From the NCBI RefSeq assembly GCF_018374135.1, contig NZ_JAHAFS010000030.1, forward strand, positions 1 through 10,479: a stretch of DNA of 10,479 nucleotides, in the 5' to 3' direction. Each line of letters begins with the position of its first letter. Within the stretch, counting starts at the first letter, position 1. Origin of the DNA: Campylobacter gracilis. GTDB taxonomy: Bacteria > Campylobacterota > Campylobacteria > Campylobacterales > Campylobacteraceae. The notes beneath the pieces were generated by a model, which was not told where the DNA came from, ran no database searches, and worked only from the letters and a program-made list of their open reading frames with translations. Both the position numbers and the translations under genes were made by a program. Of the stretch, positions 1 through 6,946 are shown one piece after another.

Positions 1-921
1 TGCGTCTAAAATTTTATCTTTGTAGCTAACGTTCGCGATACGATACATTAGGCTTGTAATATGATCCGGCGTAAAAACTTGACCCGCTTCACTCTTGCCC
101 TTATAGCGAGTAAATTCGTTAAAGAAAATTCCCATAACGTCTTTACCGTTCCAACTTTCGGCTTTTATATAGCCTGAAATCGAAACGACATCGTCGATAA
201 AGCTATCAATCGCTTTTTGATTTTTTGTATAGTTAAAACTGATTAGATTAAACTGCTCTTTTATGATGTCTAGCTTTAAATTTAACGCCTTTTGTTCACT
301 ATACGAGCTTTCGAGAGTTTTTATGATTTCGCTTTGTAGCGTTGCGAAATCGCGCCCTTTAAGACCGGCTAAATTTGCGCCTTTTCTATCGGCTACCAAA
401 GCACAAGCCGTAAAAATCATCCTATGCTTTAGGTTGTTGATGCCAAAATTTATATGTAGGTTATCATTTATTGATTTGGTACATGAGTAAATTTTAGGCT
501 TATCTATATTGCTCTGAGTAAATAGCTTAAGATAGTAATCTTTGCTAAAAAGCTCACTATCTTCTCTATAAAATTTATCGTTTTTATAAATTATCGCTTC
601 GTTGCCATTGTATAAAATACCTATTACTTGATTGTATTTGCTTCTTGTTATGTTTATATATTCTTGAAGTTGCGGTAAATTTTGATCCAGATTTGAATTC
701 GGCTCATAGGCTTTGGTCTCTAAAATTATAGCGACTTCGTTTATATCGTGCGGAAAATACCAACCGTCGGGCTTTTTATTAACCCCGCTAAAACCAAGTT
801 CATTAAACGTAGTTATTTGTCCGACACCACTTTTAGCATATTTTGAATCTTGAAATTTTAGTAACGCTCCAGCATTTTGCCTAATTACATCTTCGCTAAC
901 TCTCGAAGTCCCATACATCAT
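1..921 (-). CDS. Partial restriction-modification protein: PD-(D/E)xK nuclease domain followed by N6-adenine DNA methylase
   Basis: The frame is open from the ATG at 921 through all 307 codons to the window edge, so the C-terminus is missing. An AAGGA ribosome site (930-934) lies 8 bases before this ATG; a second ATG follows at once. Residues 51-70 carry PD (D52) and then a strand ending in E68-T-K70, a PD-(D/E)xK nuclease core, followed by Q84-L-Q-E-Y88, the QxxxY motif of type I HsdR-like nucleases. Residues 262-295 (GIFFNEFTRYKGK, then GQVFTPDHITSLMY) match the entry to the N6_Mtase fold of HsdM/BcgI-type adenine methylases. SAM-binding and NPPY/F motifs would lie beyond the edge. I infer a single-chain or multi-subunit restriction-modification enzyme that cuts unmodified DNA. 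The gene is clearly AT-richer than its neighbours, suggesting acquisition. Whether a specificity subunit follows cannot be seen. Confidence 0.82.
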   Translation of the reverse strand, partial: MMYGTSRVSEDVIRQNAGALLKFQDSKYAKSGVGQITTFNELGFSGVNKKPDGWYFPHDINEVAIILETKAYEPNSNLDQNLPQLQEYINITRSKYNQVIGILYNGNEAIIYKNDKFYREDSELFSKDYYLKLFTQSNIDKPKIYSCTKSINDNLHINFGINNLKHRMIFTACALVADRKGANLAGLKGRDFATLQSEIIKTLESSYSEQKALNLKLDIIKEQFNLISFNYTKNQKAIDSFIDDVVSISGYIKAESWNGKDVMGIFFNEFTRYKGKSEAGQVFTPDHITSLMYRIANVSYKDKILDA

Positions 922-1074
922 AACAATTTTCCTTAATTTTGCCTATATATTACTATTAATCTAATGAGCGGCACGTAGATTTTTATCCTACATACACCCA
1001 AGGATAAGATCGCATAATTTGTGATCCATCATATTTCATTTGGTTCAAGTTTTATTCCAAATTTAAACCAAACT
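922..1074. other. Intergenic spacer after pgsA with weak inverted repeats
   Basis: No gene is seen. There are two small inverted repeats: TTATCC (984-989) with GGATAA (1002-1007), and TTTGGTT (1039-1045) with AACCAAA (1066-1072), the latter directly after the pgsA stop. Neither is followed by a run of T in the direction of pgsA transcription, so I do not call a terminator. The spacer marks the junction between GC-moderate core genes and the AT-rich restriction gene. Confidence 0.5.
943..953 (-). promoter_or_regulatory. Possible -10 region for the restriction-modification gene
   Basis: The minus strand reads TAATATATAGG here, about 22 bases upstream of the ATG at 921, in an AT-rich stretch. 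It resembles a sigma-70 -10 element. Campylobacter promoters usually lack a clear -35, and I see none. The match is weak. Confidence 0.25.
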
Positions 1075-1629
1075 CTAACTCTTTTTCGTAGCCTTTGCAT
1101 ACGCCGCGACGTATTCAAAGCCCGAATATAGCGTCAGCGTAACTGCGATCCAGAGTAGGGCGTTTGCATATGGCCACTGCATCGTTAGCCAGCCGATAGC
1201 GATCATCTGAAAGACTGTTTTTACCTTGCCCGCCATCGACGCGGCGACCTCTACGCCGTCGCCCGCCATAGCAACTCGAAGGCCAGTGATAAAAAACTCG
1301 CGGATTAGGATTAAGTAGATCGCCCACGGGCTAGCGCGCCCGATAAACATAAGCCCCAAAAAGCCCGCAAGCGTCAGCATCTTATCGGCGAGCGGATCGA
1401 TGATGGCGCCTAGTTTGGTCTTCTGGTTCCAAGAGCGCGCGATATATCCGTCAAAAAAGTCCGTGACGGAGGCGATAACGAATACGAGCGCGGCGAAATA
1501 ATCGATCCAGCTGACATGCACCGAGCCTACCATGCCGCCGTTCGCATGGCCGGCTAGTAGGATCAGCCAAAAAAACAGCGGCGCCAGCGCAACGCGAAAG
1601 CTCGCTAAAATATTGGGTAAATTTAGCAT
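1075..1629 (-). CDS. pgsA: CDP-diacylglycerol-glycerol-3-phosphate 3-phosphatidyltransferase
   Basis: This inner-membrane enzyme transfers the phosphatidyl group from CDP-diacylglycerol to glycerol-3-phosphate, the committed step to phosphatidylglycerol and cardiolipin. The full CDP-alcohol phosphatidyltransferase signature is present: D57-x2-D60-G61-x2-A64-R65, then G74, D78 and D82, the metal and substrate ligands. The rest of the 184 residues forms hydrophobic helices (about 8-27, 43-56, 84-97, 101-119, 138-150, 156-175), the normal size and layout for the family. The start is fixed by the N-terminal MLNLPNILASFR, typical of bacterial PgsA. It overlaps the preceding gene's stop by one base (TAATG), so it is probably translationally coupled as the last gene of the pyrD operon. 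Its position next to a fatty-acid-type reductase fits a lipid role. Confidence 0.95.
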   Translation of the reverse strand: MLNLPNILASFRVALAPLFFWLILLAGHANGGMVGSVHVSWIDYFAALVFVIASVTDFFDGYIARSWNQKTKLGAIIDPLADKMLTLAGFLGLMFIGRASPWAIYLILIREFFITGLRVAMAGDGVEVAASMAGKVKTVFQMIAIGWLTMQWPYANALLWIAVTLTLYSGFEYVAAYAKATKKS

Positions 1630-2408
1630 TATTTAAAGGTCGTTCCGCCGTCGACGATGAAGGTGTGCCCCGTCACCCAGCTAGCTTTGCTCGAGCATAG
1701 AAATAAACATGCTCCAGCCAAATCCTCCGGCTGCCCCATGCGTCCTAGCGGGCTAAGCTCGGCGGTTTTATCGCGTACCTCTTCGTAGTTGGTAAAGGCT
1801 CGCAGTGCGTCCGTCTCGATCGGCCCGCCGCTAACGACGTTTACGCGGATATTTTTCTCGCCGAGTTCGGTCGCGGCGTAGCGCGCCATCGCCTCGACGG
1901 CGGCTTTTGCCGTGCCGTGGCCCGCGTAGTTTTCGATATAGACTAAATTTCCAGTGGAGCTAAGCGAGATGATCGAGCCGCCGCCTACCGCTTCCATACG
2001 TTTTGCGGCTTCTTGCGCGCCCACGACGAAGGCATTTACCGTCGCGGTAAAGATATTATTGATGCCGCGCGGCTTTAGCCTCATAAATTTAGTGTATCCG
2101 CCCGCGACCGCGCGACCCGAGATGATGGCGTTTGAGATGAAAAAATCCACTCGCGCAAAATCTTCGTCGATCTTAGCAAAGAGCTCCTTGTAGGTCTCGG
2201 GCTCCAAGATATTGAGCGCATAAGCGCGCGCCTTGATGCCGTAAGCCTTCTCAAGATCGGCTGCTTGCGAAGTCGCTAGCTCCTCGTTGGAATTATACGT
2301 AAAAGCGATATTTGCCCCCGCAGCTGCGAATTCCAAAACTATCGCCCTGCCTATGCCTCTCGTGCCGCCGCTGATAACTAGCGTTTTTCCTTTAAATTCG
2401 TTCGTCAA
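1629..2408 (-). CDS. FabL-like short-chain dehydrogenase (probable enoyl-ACP reductase)
   Basis: This is a 259-residue NAD(P)H-dependent Rossmann enzyme. It has the dinucleotide loop GGTRGIG (14-20), SNA at 92-94, and the C-terminal VDGG (252-255). The active site is Y161-x6-K168 rather than the YxxxK of classical SDRs; Yx6K is the spacing of enoyl-ACP reductases FabI and FabL. The stretch around YIENY and VSGGPIETDAL closely recalls Bacillus subtilis FabL from memory. I infer reduction of trans-2-enoyl-ACP in fatty-acid elongation. Older annotations of homologues in this neighbourhood use names such as 7-alpha-hydroxysteroid dehydrogenase, so substrate is uncertain. The start is TTG, directly abutting the dapA stop (TAATTG), with AAAGGA six bases upstream inside the end of dapA. 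It precedes pgsA with a one-base overlap. Confidence 0.85.
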   Translation of the reverse strand: MTNEFKGKTLVISGGTRGIGRAIVLEFAAAGANIAFTYNSNEELATSQAADLEKAYGIKARAYALNILEPETYKELFAKIDEDFARVDFFISNAIISGRAVAGGYTKFMRLKPRGINNIFTATVNAFVVGAQEAAKRMEAVGGGSIISLSSTGNLVYIENYAGHGTAKAAVEAMARYAATELGEKNIRVNVVSGGPIETDALRAFTNYEEVRDKTAELSPLGRMGQPEDLAGACLFLCSSKASWVTGHTFIVDGGTTFK

Positions 2409-3305
2409 TTAAAATCCTTTGATAGTGTATTGTTTCATTACGTTTTCTATTTTTTTGAGGTTTTCCGCGCTAGGCTCGCAAAGCGGCAAGCGGTACTCTA
2501 AACTCGGCGTTAGGCCTGCAATATACATCGCCGCTTTGATCGGGATCGGATTGCTCTCGCAGAATAAAATTTTATTGATCGCGTAGAGATCGTCGTTGAT
2601 CTGCTTGGCTTTTAAAAACTCATTTTGCAGCGCAAATTTCGTTAGTCTCGCCGTGTAATCGGGCAGTAAATTTGCCGTAACGGAGATCACGCCCTTGCCG
2701 CCGTTGCTTAGGATCGGATAGTTGATCGCATCCTCGCCGCTAAGCACGCTAAGGCGTGGCTCGTGCGCGAGTAGATCTACGCATTTATCGATGCTGCCGC
2801 TAGCTTCTTTGACGCCGTAGATGTTTTCGCAGTCGTTAAAAAGCTTGATGATCGTATCTGCGGCTATGTCGCAGCCGGTGCGACCGGGGACATTATATAG
2901 TAGCACGGGCAGATCTACCGAGCTCGCGATCGCTTTGTAGTGCAGATACAGCCCCTTTTGGGTGGGTTTGTTGTAGTAGGGCGCTACGGATAAAATTCCG
3001 TCCGCGCCGTGAGCCTGCGCAAACTGCGCTAGCCCGATCGCTTCGTGAGTTGCATTGCTGCCCGCGCCTGCTAGCACCTTGACGTCCGTGCCCTTGCACG
3101 CATCTACGGCGATCTCGATACAGACGCGATGCTCATCGTGCGTCAGCGTCGCGCTCTCGCCCGTGGTACCGACGGGCACGACCGCGCTTATGCCGTTTGC
3201 GATCTGTCTTTTGATGAGCTTGGAGTAGGTCTGCTCGTCCAGTTTGCCCTCTTTAAAAGGCGTGATCAGCGCCGTCATAGAGCCGATTATGACATTTTTA
3301 TTCAT
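2409..3305 (-). CDS. dapA: 4-hydroxy-tetrahydrodipicolinate synthase
   Basis: This cytosolic enzyme condenses pyruvate with aspartate-4-semialdehyde, the first committed step to diaminopimelate and lysine. Class I aldolase features are all visible: GTTGES (46-51) with T47, Y111 in APYYNKP, Y137 in LLYNVPGRTG with R142, and the Schiff-base lysine K166 in GVKEASG. The length of 298 residues is normal for the (beta/alpha)8 barrel. The start ATG has AAAGGA five bases upstream and overlaps the stop of the M16 peptidase gene by 8 bases (ATGAATAA), so translation is likely coupled. It lies third in the pyrD operon. The diaminopimelate product also feeds peptidoglycan synthesis. Confidence 0.97.
   Translation of the reverse strand: MNKNVIIGSMTALITPFKEGKLDEQTYSKLIKRQIANGISAVVPVGTTGESATLTHDEHRVCIEIAVDACKGTDVKVLAGAGSNATHEAIGLAQFAQAHGADGILSVAPYYNKPTQKGLYLHYKAIASSVDLPVLLYNVPGRTGCDIAADTIIKLFNDCENIYGVKEASGSIDKCVDLLAHEPRLSVLSGEDAINYPILSNGGKGVISVTANLLPDYTARLTKFALQNEFLKAKQINDDLYAINKILFCESNPIPIKAAMYIAGLTPSLEYRLPLCEPSAENLKKIENVMKQYTIKGF
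2415..2420 (-). promoter_or_regulatory. Ribosome binding site deciding a TTG start
   Basis: The minus strand reads AAAGGA, then TTTTAA, then TTG. The site lies in the final codons of dapA and is ideally spaced for the TTG at 2408, which supports that unusual start for the SDR gene. No ATG lies near the expected N-terminus. Confidence 0.6.
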
Positions 3306-4551
3306 CGTTTTCCTTTCGTAAGATAATGCTCGTGGAATTTTTGAGACTTAGATAGGTCTTCATCGCTTTTTTAACCGCGTTTTTATCCAGGCTTTTGATC
3401 TCGCGCTCCAGCCTAAATAGCGCGTCCAGATCGCCGCGGACGATGTAGCTGCCGTACATCTGCGCTACCTTGCTAGCGCTGTCGAGGGAGTAGATCAGAT
3501 CGCTACTTAGGGTGTTTTTGATCTTTAGCATATCGTCGTCGCTTATTTTAGCTTTTTTGGCTTTTTCGATCAGCGCTAAAATTTCATCTCTCAGCGTCTC
3601 GCCGCTTACGCCTTGGTTGCAAACGGCAAAGACTATAAATAAATTCTCATCCTTACCGCTCATATCGTAGATGTTGATCTGATTGGCGAGCTTTTTCTCA
3701 TCGACCAGCACGCGCTGCAAAAGCGAGCTCTTGCCGCCGCTAAGATATATATCCATCGCTTTGATCGCCGCGGCGTCAGGATGGTTAAACGGCGGAATTT
3801 TAAAGGCGACTGCAACGATCTGCGCCTCGCTGTTTTTGTAAATAACGCTAAGCTTCTCGCCGTCTTGCGTAGGCTCGGTGCAGTGAAGGCGCGGAATTTC
3901 GCTCTTGTTTTTTACCGGAGCGAAGTATTTTTTAGCCGCATCAAACGCCGCCTTTTCGCCGATGTCGCCGGTGATCAGCAGCACGGCGTTTTGCGGCTGA
4001 TAAAATTTAGCGTGAAATTCTTTGATATCTTTGATGCTCCAGTTTTCGATGTCCTTGCGAAAGCCGATCGGCGTCCAGTGATACGGGTGATACAAAAACG
4101 CGGCGTTGTAGAGTCTGAAAAATAGATATCCGAACGGATCGTTATCGGTGCGCCACAGCCGCTCTTCAAGCACGACCTTGCGCTCGGGCTGAAATTCTTT
4201 GTCTTTGAGGCTTAAATTTTGCATTATGTCGGCGTAAAGATCCAAGCAGACCTCTAAATTTGAGCTCGCGCACTTGATGAAGTAATGCGTGTAATCAAAG
4301 CCCGTGCTTGCGTTGTTCACGCCGCCGAATCCCTTTACGATCGCGTCGAACTCGCCTGCTTTGCGATTTTTCGTGGATTTAAAATTTAGATGCTCCAGCA
4401 TGTGCGCGATGCCGCTTTTGCCCATCGTCTCGTCGTGCGAGCCGACGTTGTAAAACACGTCCACGCTGATGACGCCGCTGCCTTTATTCATCGGGATGTG
4501 ATAAATTTGAAGCCCGTTTTGCAGCGTGATTTTCTTAAATTTCGGAAACAT
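3298..4551 (-). CDS. M16 family zinc metallopeptidase (insulinase/processing-peptidase type)
   Basis: This is a 417-residue single-chain member of the M16B group. The inverted zinc motif HxxEH is H50-M-L-E53-H54, and the distal zinc ligand is most likely E130 in the KVVLEER stretch. The first domain is followed by the typical YHPYHWTPIGF (154-164) and the second-domain motif FYQPQNAVLLITGD (183-196). No signal peptide is seen at the N-terminus (MFPKFKKITLQNG), so a cytoplasmic location is likely; related proteins form dimers enclosing a peptide chamber. The substrate is unknown; the family degrades or trims short peptides. Homologues are sometimes called PqqE or YmxG by similarity, but nothing here suggests PQQ synthesis. 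The gene starts 9 bases after the pyrD stop with only a weak A-rich ribosome site, and it overlaps dapA by 8 bases. Confidence 0.93.
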   Translation of the reverse strand: MFPKFKKITLQNGLQIYHIPMNKGSGVISVDVFYNVGSHDETMGKSGIAHMLEHLNFKSTKNRKAGEFDAIVKGFGGVNNASTGFDYTHYFIKCASSNLEVCLDLYADIMQNLSLKDKEFQPERKVVLEERLWRTDNDPFGYLFFRLYNAAFLYHPYHWTPIGFRKDIENWSIKDIKEFHAKFYQPQNAVLLITGDIGEKAAFDAAKKYFAPVKNKSEIPRLHCTEPTQDGEKLSVIYKNSEAQIVAVAFKIPPFNHPDAAAIKAMDIYLSGGKSSLLQRVLVDEKKLANQINIYDMSGKDENLFIVFAVCNQGVSGETLRDEILALIEKAKKAKISDDDMLKIKNTLSSDLIYSLDSASKVAQMYGSYIVRGDLDALFRLEREIKSLDKNAVKKAMKTYLSLKNSTSIILRKENDE

Positions 4552-4560
4552 TAATCTTTT

Positions 4561-6594
4561 TTAGCCTTTCATTTTTTTGCTTGAGTTTTGCTCTGCGTCT
4601 TGGGAGCCGCTCGCTTCTTTGGTCTCTTTAGCCTCGGCATTTTTAGTTTTTGCGCCGCTTTGCTTTGCGTTTTTGGCTTTTAAGCTTTTGCTTTCCGCGC
4701 TGCTTTTTGGTGCGGCTTTAGTTTTAGAATTTTTGCTTTCTGTGTCGTTTTTTGGCGCGGCTTTAGTTGCGGTTATATTTTTCTGCGCGGTTTTAGTTTT
4801 TGCGGTTTTGCTCGCCGCGCCGCTTTGTTTTGCGTTTTTGATCTCTAAATTCTCGCTTTTTGCATCGCTTTTCGAGAGATTTTTTGCTTCGGCACCCTTC
4901 TGCTGCGAGGCGTTGTTATCCTGCACGACGTTCTTCCGTAGGGCGTCATCATCCTTCGCAGTATCTTTTTGGGCGGTACCTTTTTGCGTAGCATCTTTTG
5001 AAATTTTACCGCGTTTGGAGGTTATGCCGCTTTTGGAGGTAGTTTTTGAAATTTTATCCTGCTTCTGATCAGCGCTGCCTTGCTTTGTGCTTTTAGCCTC
5101 TAAATTCTTGCTCTCTGCACCAATTCGCTTTGCGCTTTTAATTTCGGAATTCTCGCTCTGCATGCTGCCTTGTTCAACTAAACTTTGATCTGTCGCAGTA
5201 TCTGTGTTTATCAAAGCATTTAAATTCGCCGAAGCGTCGGAATTTTCATCCACTTCGGAGTTTAAGTTTGTTTGAGCGGTTGGAATTTCATCTGTTTTAG
5301 CGGTGAGAATTTCATCAGCTTGAGTGCTTAAAATTTTGCTTTCGCCGTCGTTTAAAATTCCGTCCGCATCCTTGCTTTTGGGCTCGTTTGAAATTTCGCT
5401 CGTTTCCTCGCCTTTGGCTGCGTTTGAAATTTTATCCGTTTTAGCGTTCGTGTCTTTGTCTTCGCAAGCGCCAAAGTTCGCGCCGTTGCCGAGGTTTTTG
5501 GCCTGATCGCTTCTGGTGCCGTATCCTTCGCCCGCGCGATCTTTTAAATTTACCCCAACCGCCTTGCTGATGCTATTAAAGCCGTCTGCGCGTAAAAGCT
5601 CCGCTAACCCCTCGTTGATCGATTTTGCGACGAACGGACCCTTGAAGATAAAGGCGGTAAAAATTTGAACCAGGCTCGCGCCCGATTTGATGCGCTCGTA
5701 GGCCTCCTGCGCGCTGTCTATGCCGCCGCAGCTGATTAGGATCGTGCGGCCGAAGAGCTCGCGAGCGACCTGTGCGAAAAGCTTTCGCGATTTTTCGGTG
5801 ATCAGTCTGCCGCTTAGGCCTCCGAAGTCTCTAGCGTTGGGACTTAGCGAATAATCGACGCTCGTGTTGTTTATGATGATGCCGCTTGCGCCGCTTTGCA
5901 CCGCGCACTCGCACAGCGCGATCGCCTGATCCGCGCTCATATCGGGCGCCAGCTTTAAGACGAGCGGTCTGTTCGTGATTTTTTTCATCGCTCCGATCAG
6001 CTCGCTTATGAAGCTGTTTTCTTGCAAAGCACGCAGATTCGGAGTGTTCGGTGAGCTTACGTTGATGATGAAAAAATCGCACAGCCCGTTAAATTTACTG
6101 CCCAGGGCTTCGTAATCGCTTAGCGCGTCCTCGTTCGAGGTGGCTTTGTTTTTGCCGATATTTGCGGCGATCGGGATTTTAAAAGGATAAATTTTTCGCA
6201 CGCGACGCTCGATAACATCGGCGCCTTCGTTGTTAAAGCCCATCGCGTTTTGGATGCTCTGCTCGCTAACGAGACGAAAAAGTCGCGGCTTTTCGTTACC
6301 GCTTTGAGGGCGCGGCGTAAAGGTGCCAAAATCGATGTGTCCGAAGCCAAGAGCGGCCAGCGGCGCGATCATCGTGGCGTTTTTGTCGAATCCGCCCGCG
6401 ATACCTACGGGGTTATCGAAGCTTAAATTCCATATATTTTGAGTTAAAATTTCATCTTTATAAACGCCGAATTTTGCCAAAGCCTCAAGCCCGCCCGGAG
6501 TCGCATAGAGCGCGCGAAGTCCGAATTCTGCGATCTTGTGAGCGGTTTCTGGATCAAATCGAAAAAAGATTTTTTTCAAGGTATCGTAATTCAT
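4561..6594 (-). CDS. pyrD: Dihydroorotate dehydrogenase (quinone), class 2, with a ~330-residue low-complexity C-terminal extension
   Basis: Residues 1 to about 340 form a complete membrane-associated, FMN-dependent PyrD, which oxidises dihydroorotate to orotate and passes electrons to quinone in pyrimidine synthesis. The N-terminal helices (1-45) are of the membrane-docking, quinone-tunnel type. The catalytic loop is N178-V-S-S181-P-N183, with serine as the class 2 base. K214 in LKLAPD, GLSGR (259-263), CGGI (289-292) and LVQIFTAF (308-315) complete the FMN and substrate sites. Class 2 PyrD normally ends near residue 340-350. This one runs to 677 without a frame break: about 351-480 is rich in D/E/N/T, and about 485-677 is very rich in K/A/S/T/Q. 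The tail looks disordered and repeated. The GAGGA site six bases before the ATG at 6594 supports the start. It is the first gene of the operon. Confidence 0.93.
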   Translation of the reverse strand: MNYDTLKKIFFRFDPETAHKIAEFGLRALYATPGGLEALAKFGVYKDEILTQNIWNLSFDNPVGIAGGFDKNATMIAPLAALGFGHIDFGTFTPRPQSGNEKPRLFRLVSEQSIQNAMGFNNEGADVIERRVRKIYPFKIPIAANIGKNKATSNEDALSDYEALGSKFNGLCDFFIINVSSPNTPNLRALQENSFISELIGAMKKITNRPLVLKLAPDMSADQAIALCECAVQSGASGIIINNTSVDYSLSPNARDFGGLSGRLITEKSRKLFAQVARELFGRTILISCGGIDSAQEAYERIKSGASLVQIFTAFIFKGPFVAKSINEGLAELLRADGFNSISKAVGVNLKDRAGEGYGTRSDQAKNLGNGANFGACEDKDTNAKTDKISNAAKGEETSEISNEPKSKDADGILNDGESKILSTQADEILTAKTDEIPTAQTNLNSEVDENSDASANLNALINTDTATDQSLVEQGSMQSENSEIKSAKRIGAESKNLEAKSTKQGSADQKQDKISKTTSKSGITSKRGKISKDATQKGTAQKDTAKDDDALRKNVVQDNNASQQKGAEAKNLSKSDAKSENLEIKNAKQSGAASKTAKTKTAQKNITATKAAPKNDTESKNSKTKAAPKSSAESKSLKAKNAKQSGAKTKNAEAKETKEASGSQDAEQNSSKKMKG
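4633..4767 (-). repeat. 15-residue (45-bp) degenerate repeats in the PyrD tail
   Basis: Residues 610-624, 625-639 and 640-654 align as three 15-residue units: TKAAPKNDTESKNSK, TKAAPKSSAESKSLK and AKNAKQSGAKTKNAE. The DNA word TTTTTGGYGCGGCTTTAGTT (plus strand) recurs 45 bases apart (4704 and 4749). A related copy of the AESKxLxAKxxKQ module lies at residues 493-508. Confidence 0.7.
5272..5367 (-). repeat. 8-residue (24-bp) degenerate repeats in the PyrD tail
   Basis: Isoleucines 413, 421, 429 and 437 fall exactly eight residues apart in units such as ADEILTAK and TDEIPTAQ. On the plus strand the word GAATTTCATC occurs at 5283 and 5307, and the related AAATTTTGCT at 5331. These lie in the acidic half of the tail and are a different repeat family from the 15-residue units. 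Confidence 0.6.
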
Positions 6595-6617
6595 AATTTT
6601 TCCTCAAATTTTGCATA

Positions 6618-6660
6618 ATGGTAGCTAAAATTTAATTAAATATAGATAAGGATTTCGCGC
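6618..6660 (-). promoter_or_regulatory. Probable promoter region of the pyrD operon
   Basis: This AT-rich stretch upstream of pyrD reads on the minus strand as CTTATCTATATTTAATTAAA and then TTTTAGCTACC. It is the only AT-rich block before the five-gene operon, so the promoter is inferred to lie here. The exact -10 is not resolved, and no -35 is evident. Confidence 0.3.
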
Positions 6661-6903
6661 TGAATTGCAATTTGCGGCGGTTAAATTTAGTTTTAGAATT
6701 ATGCGAGAGATGCCGGTAAAATTTCTACGGTTTGCAATGAGCGGTTTAAATTTACGCAGAAGTCTAAAGATGCGCGGCGTAAATTTTATAAATTTAGCTC
6801 GCCCTGGTACGTGCCGAAACGCGCGGTATCCGTGGCACAGCTCGCGGTGCAGGGGTTGTACGCGATTTTATCCTGCGCCGATCTGGACTCAATCCCGCTG
6901 AAG

Positions 6904-6946
6904 CTAAATTTTAAAATTTAAAGCGTCCACTCGCGCCGTTTGAGCT
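6904..6946 (-). terminator. Weak terminator-like structure after the four-gene set
   Basis: On the minus strand, directly after the stop at 6947, AAAGC pairs with GCTTT around a 19-base loop containing GGCGCG, and is followed by AAATTTTAAAATTT. An alternative stem (CGCGC with GCGCG) overlaps the stop codon. The stems are only 5 bp and the tail is mixed A/T, so the evidence is thin. Confidence 0.25.

Larger units (their letters stand above)
6595..6946. other. 352-base spacer: pyrD leader plus possible decayed sequence
   Basis: The left part, 6595-6660, is the AT-rich leader of pyrD and should hold the operon promoter; the GAGGA ribosome site is at 6601-6605. I cannot fix a -10 with confidence. 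The remainder, about 6661-6921, is GC-moderate and shows open frames on both strands that lack good starts: plus frame 6697-6921, ending in a reading like GLYAILSCADLDSIPLKLNF, and minus frame 6786-6917. Neither is convincing as a gene; a decayed gene or a dispersed intergenic element is possible. Confidence 0.5.

Noticed and set aside
263..490. 75-codon open frame on the plus strand
   Set aside because: It lies antisense within the 307-codon open restriction-modification gene, whose motifs are clear. It has no ribosome site and no recognisable domain.
4577..5068. 163-codon plus-strand open frame, hydrophobic and rich in Phe, Leu, Ala and Ser
   Set aside because: It is the complement of the Lys/Ala/Ser-rich PyrD tail; a low-complexity basic tail gives a Phe/Leu-rich open frame on the other strand. 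The PyrD frame is contiguous with a proven enzyme core.
6665..6901. 78-codon plus-strand open frame with TTG start
   Set aside because: Its composition is Arg/Cys-rich and unlike a protein, it has no ribosome site, and the other plus frame reads more naturally over its second half.
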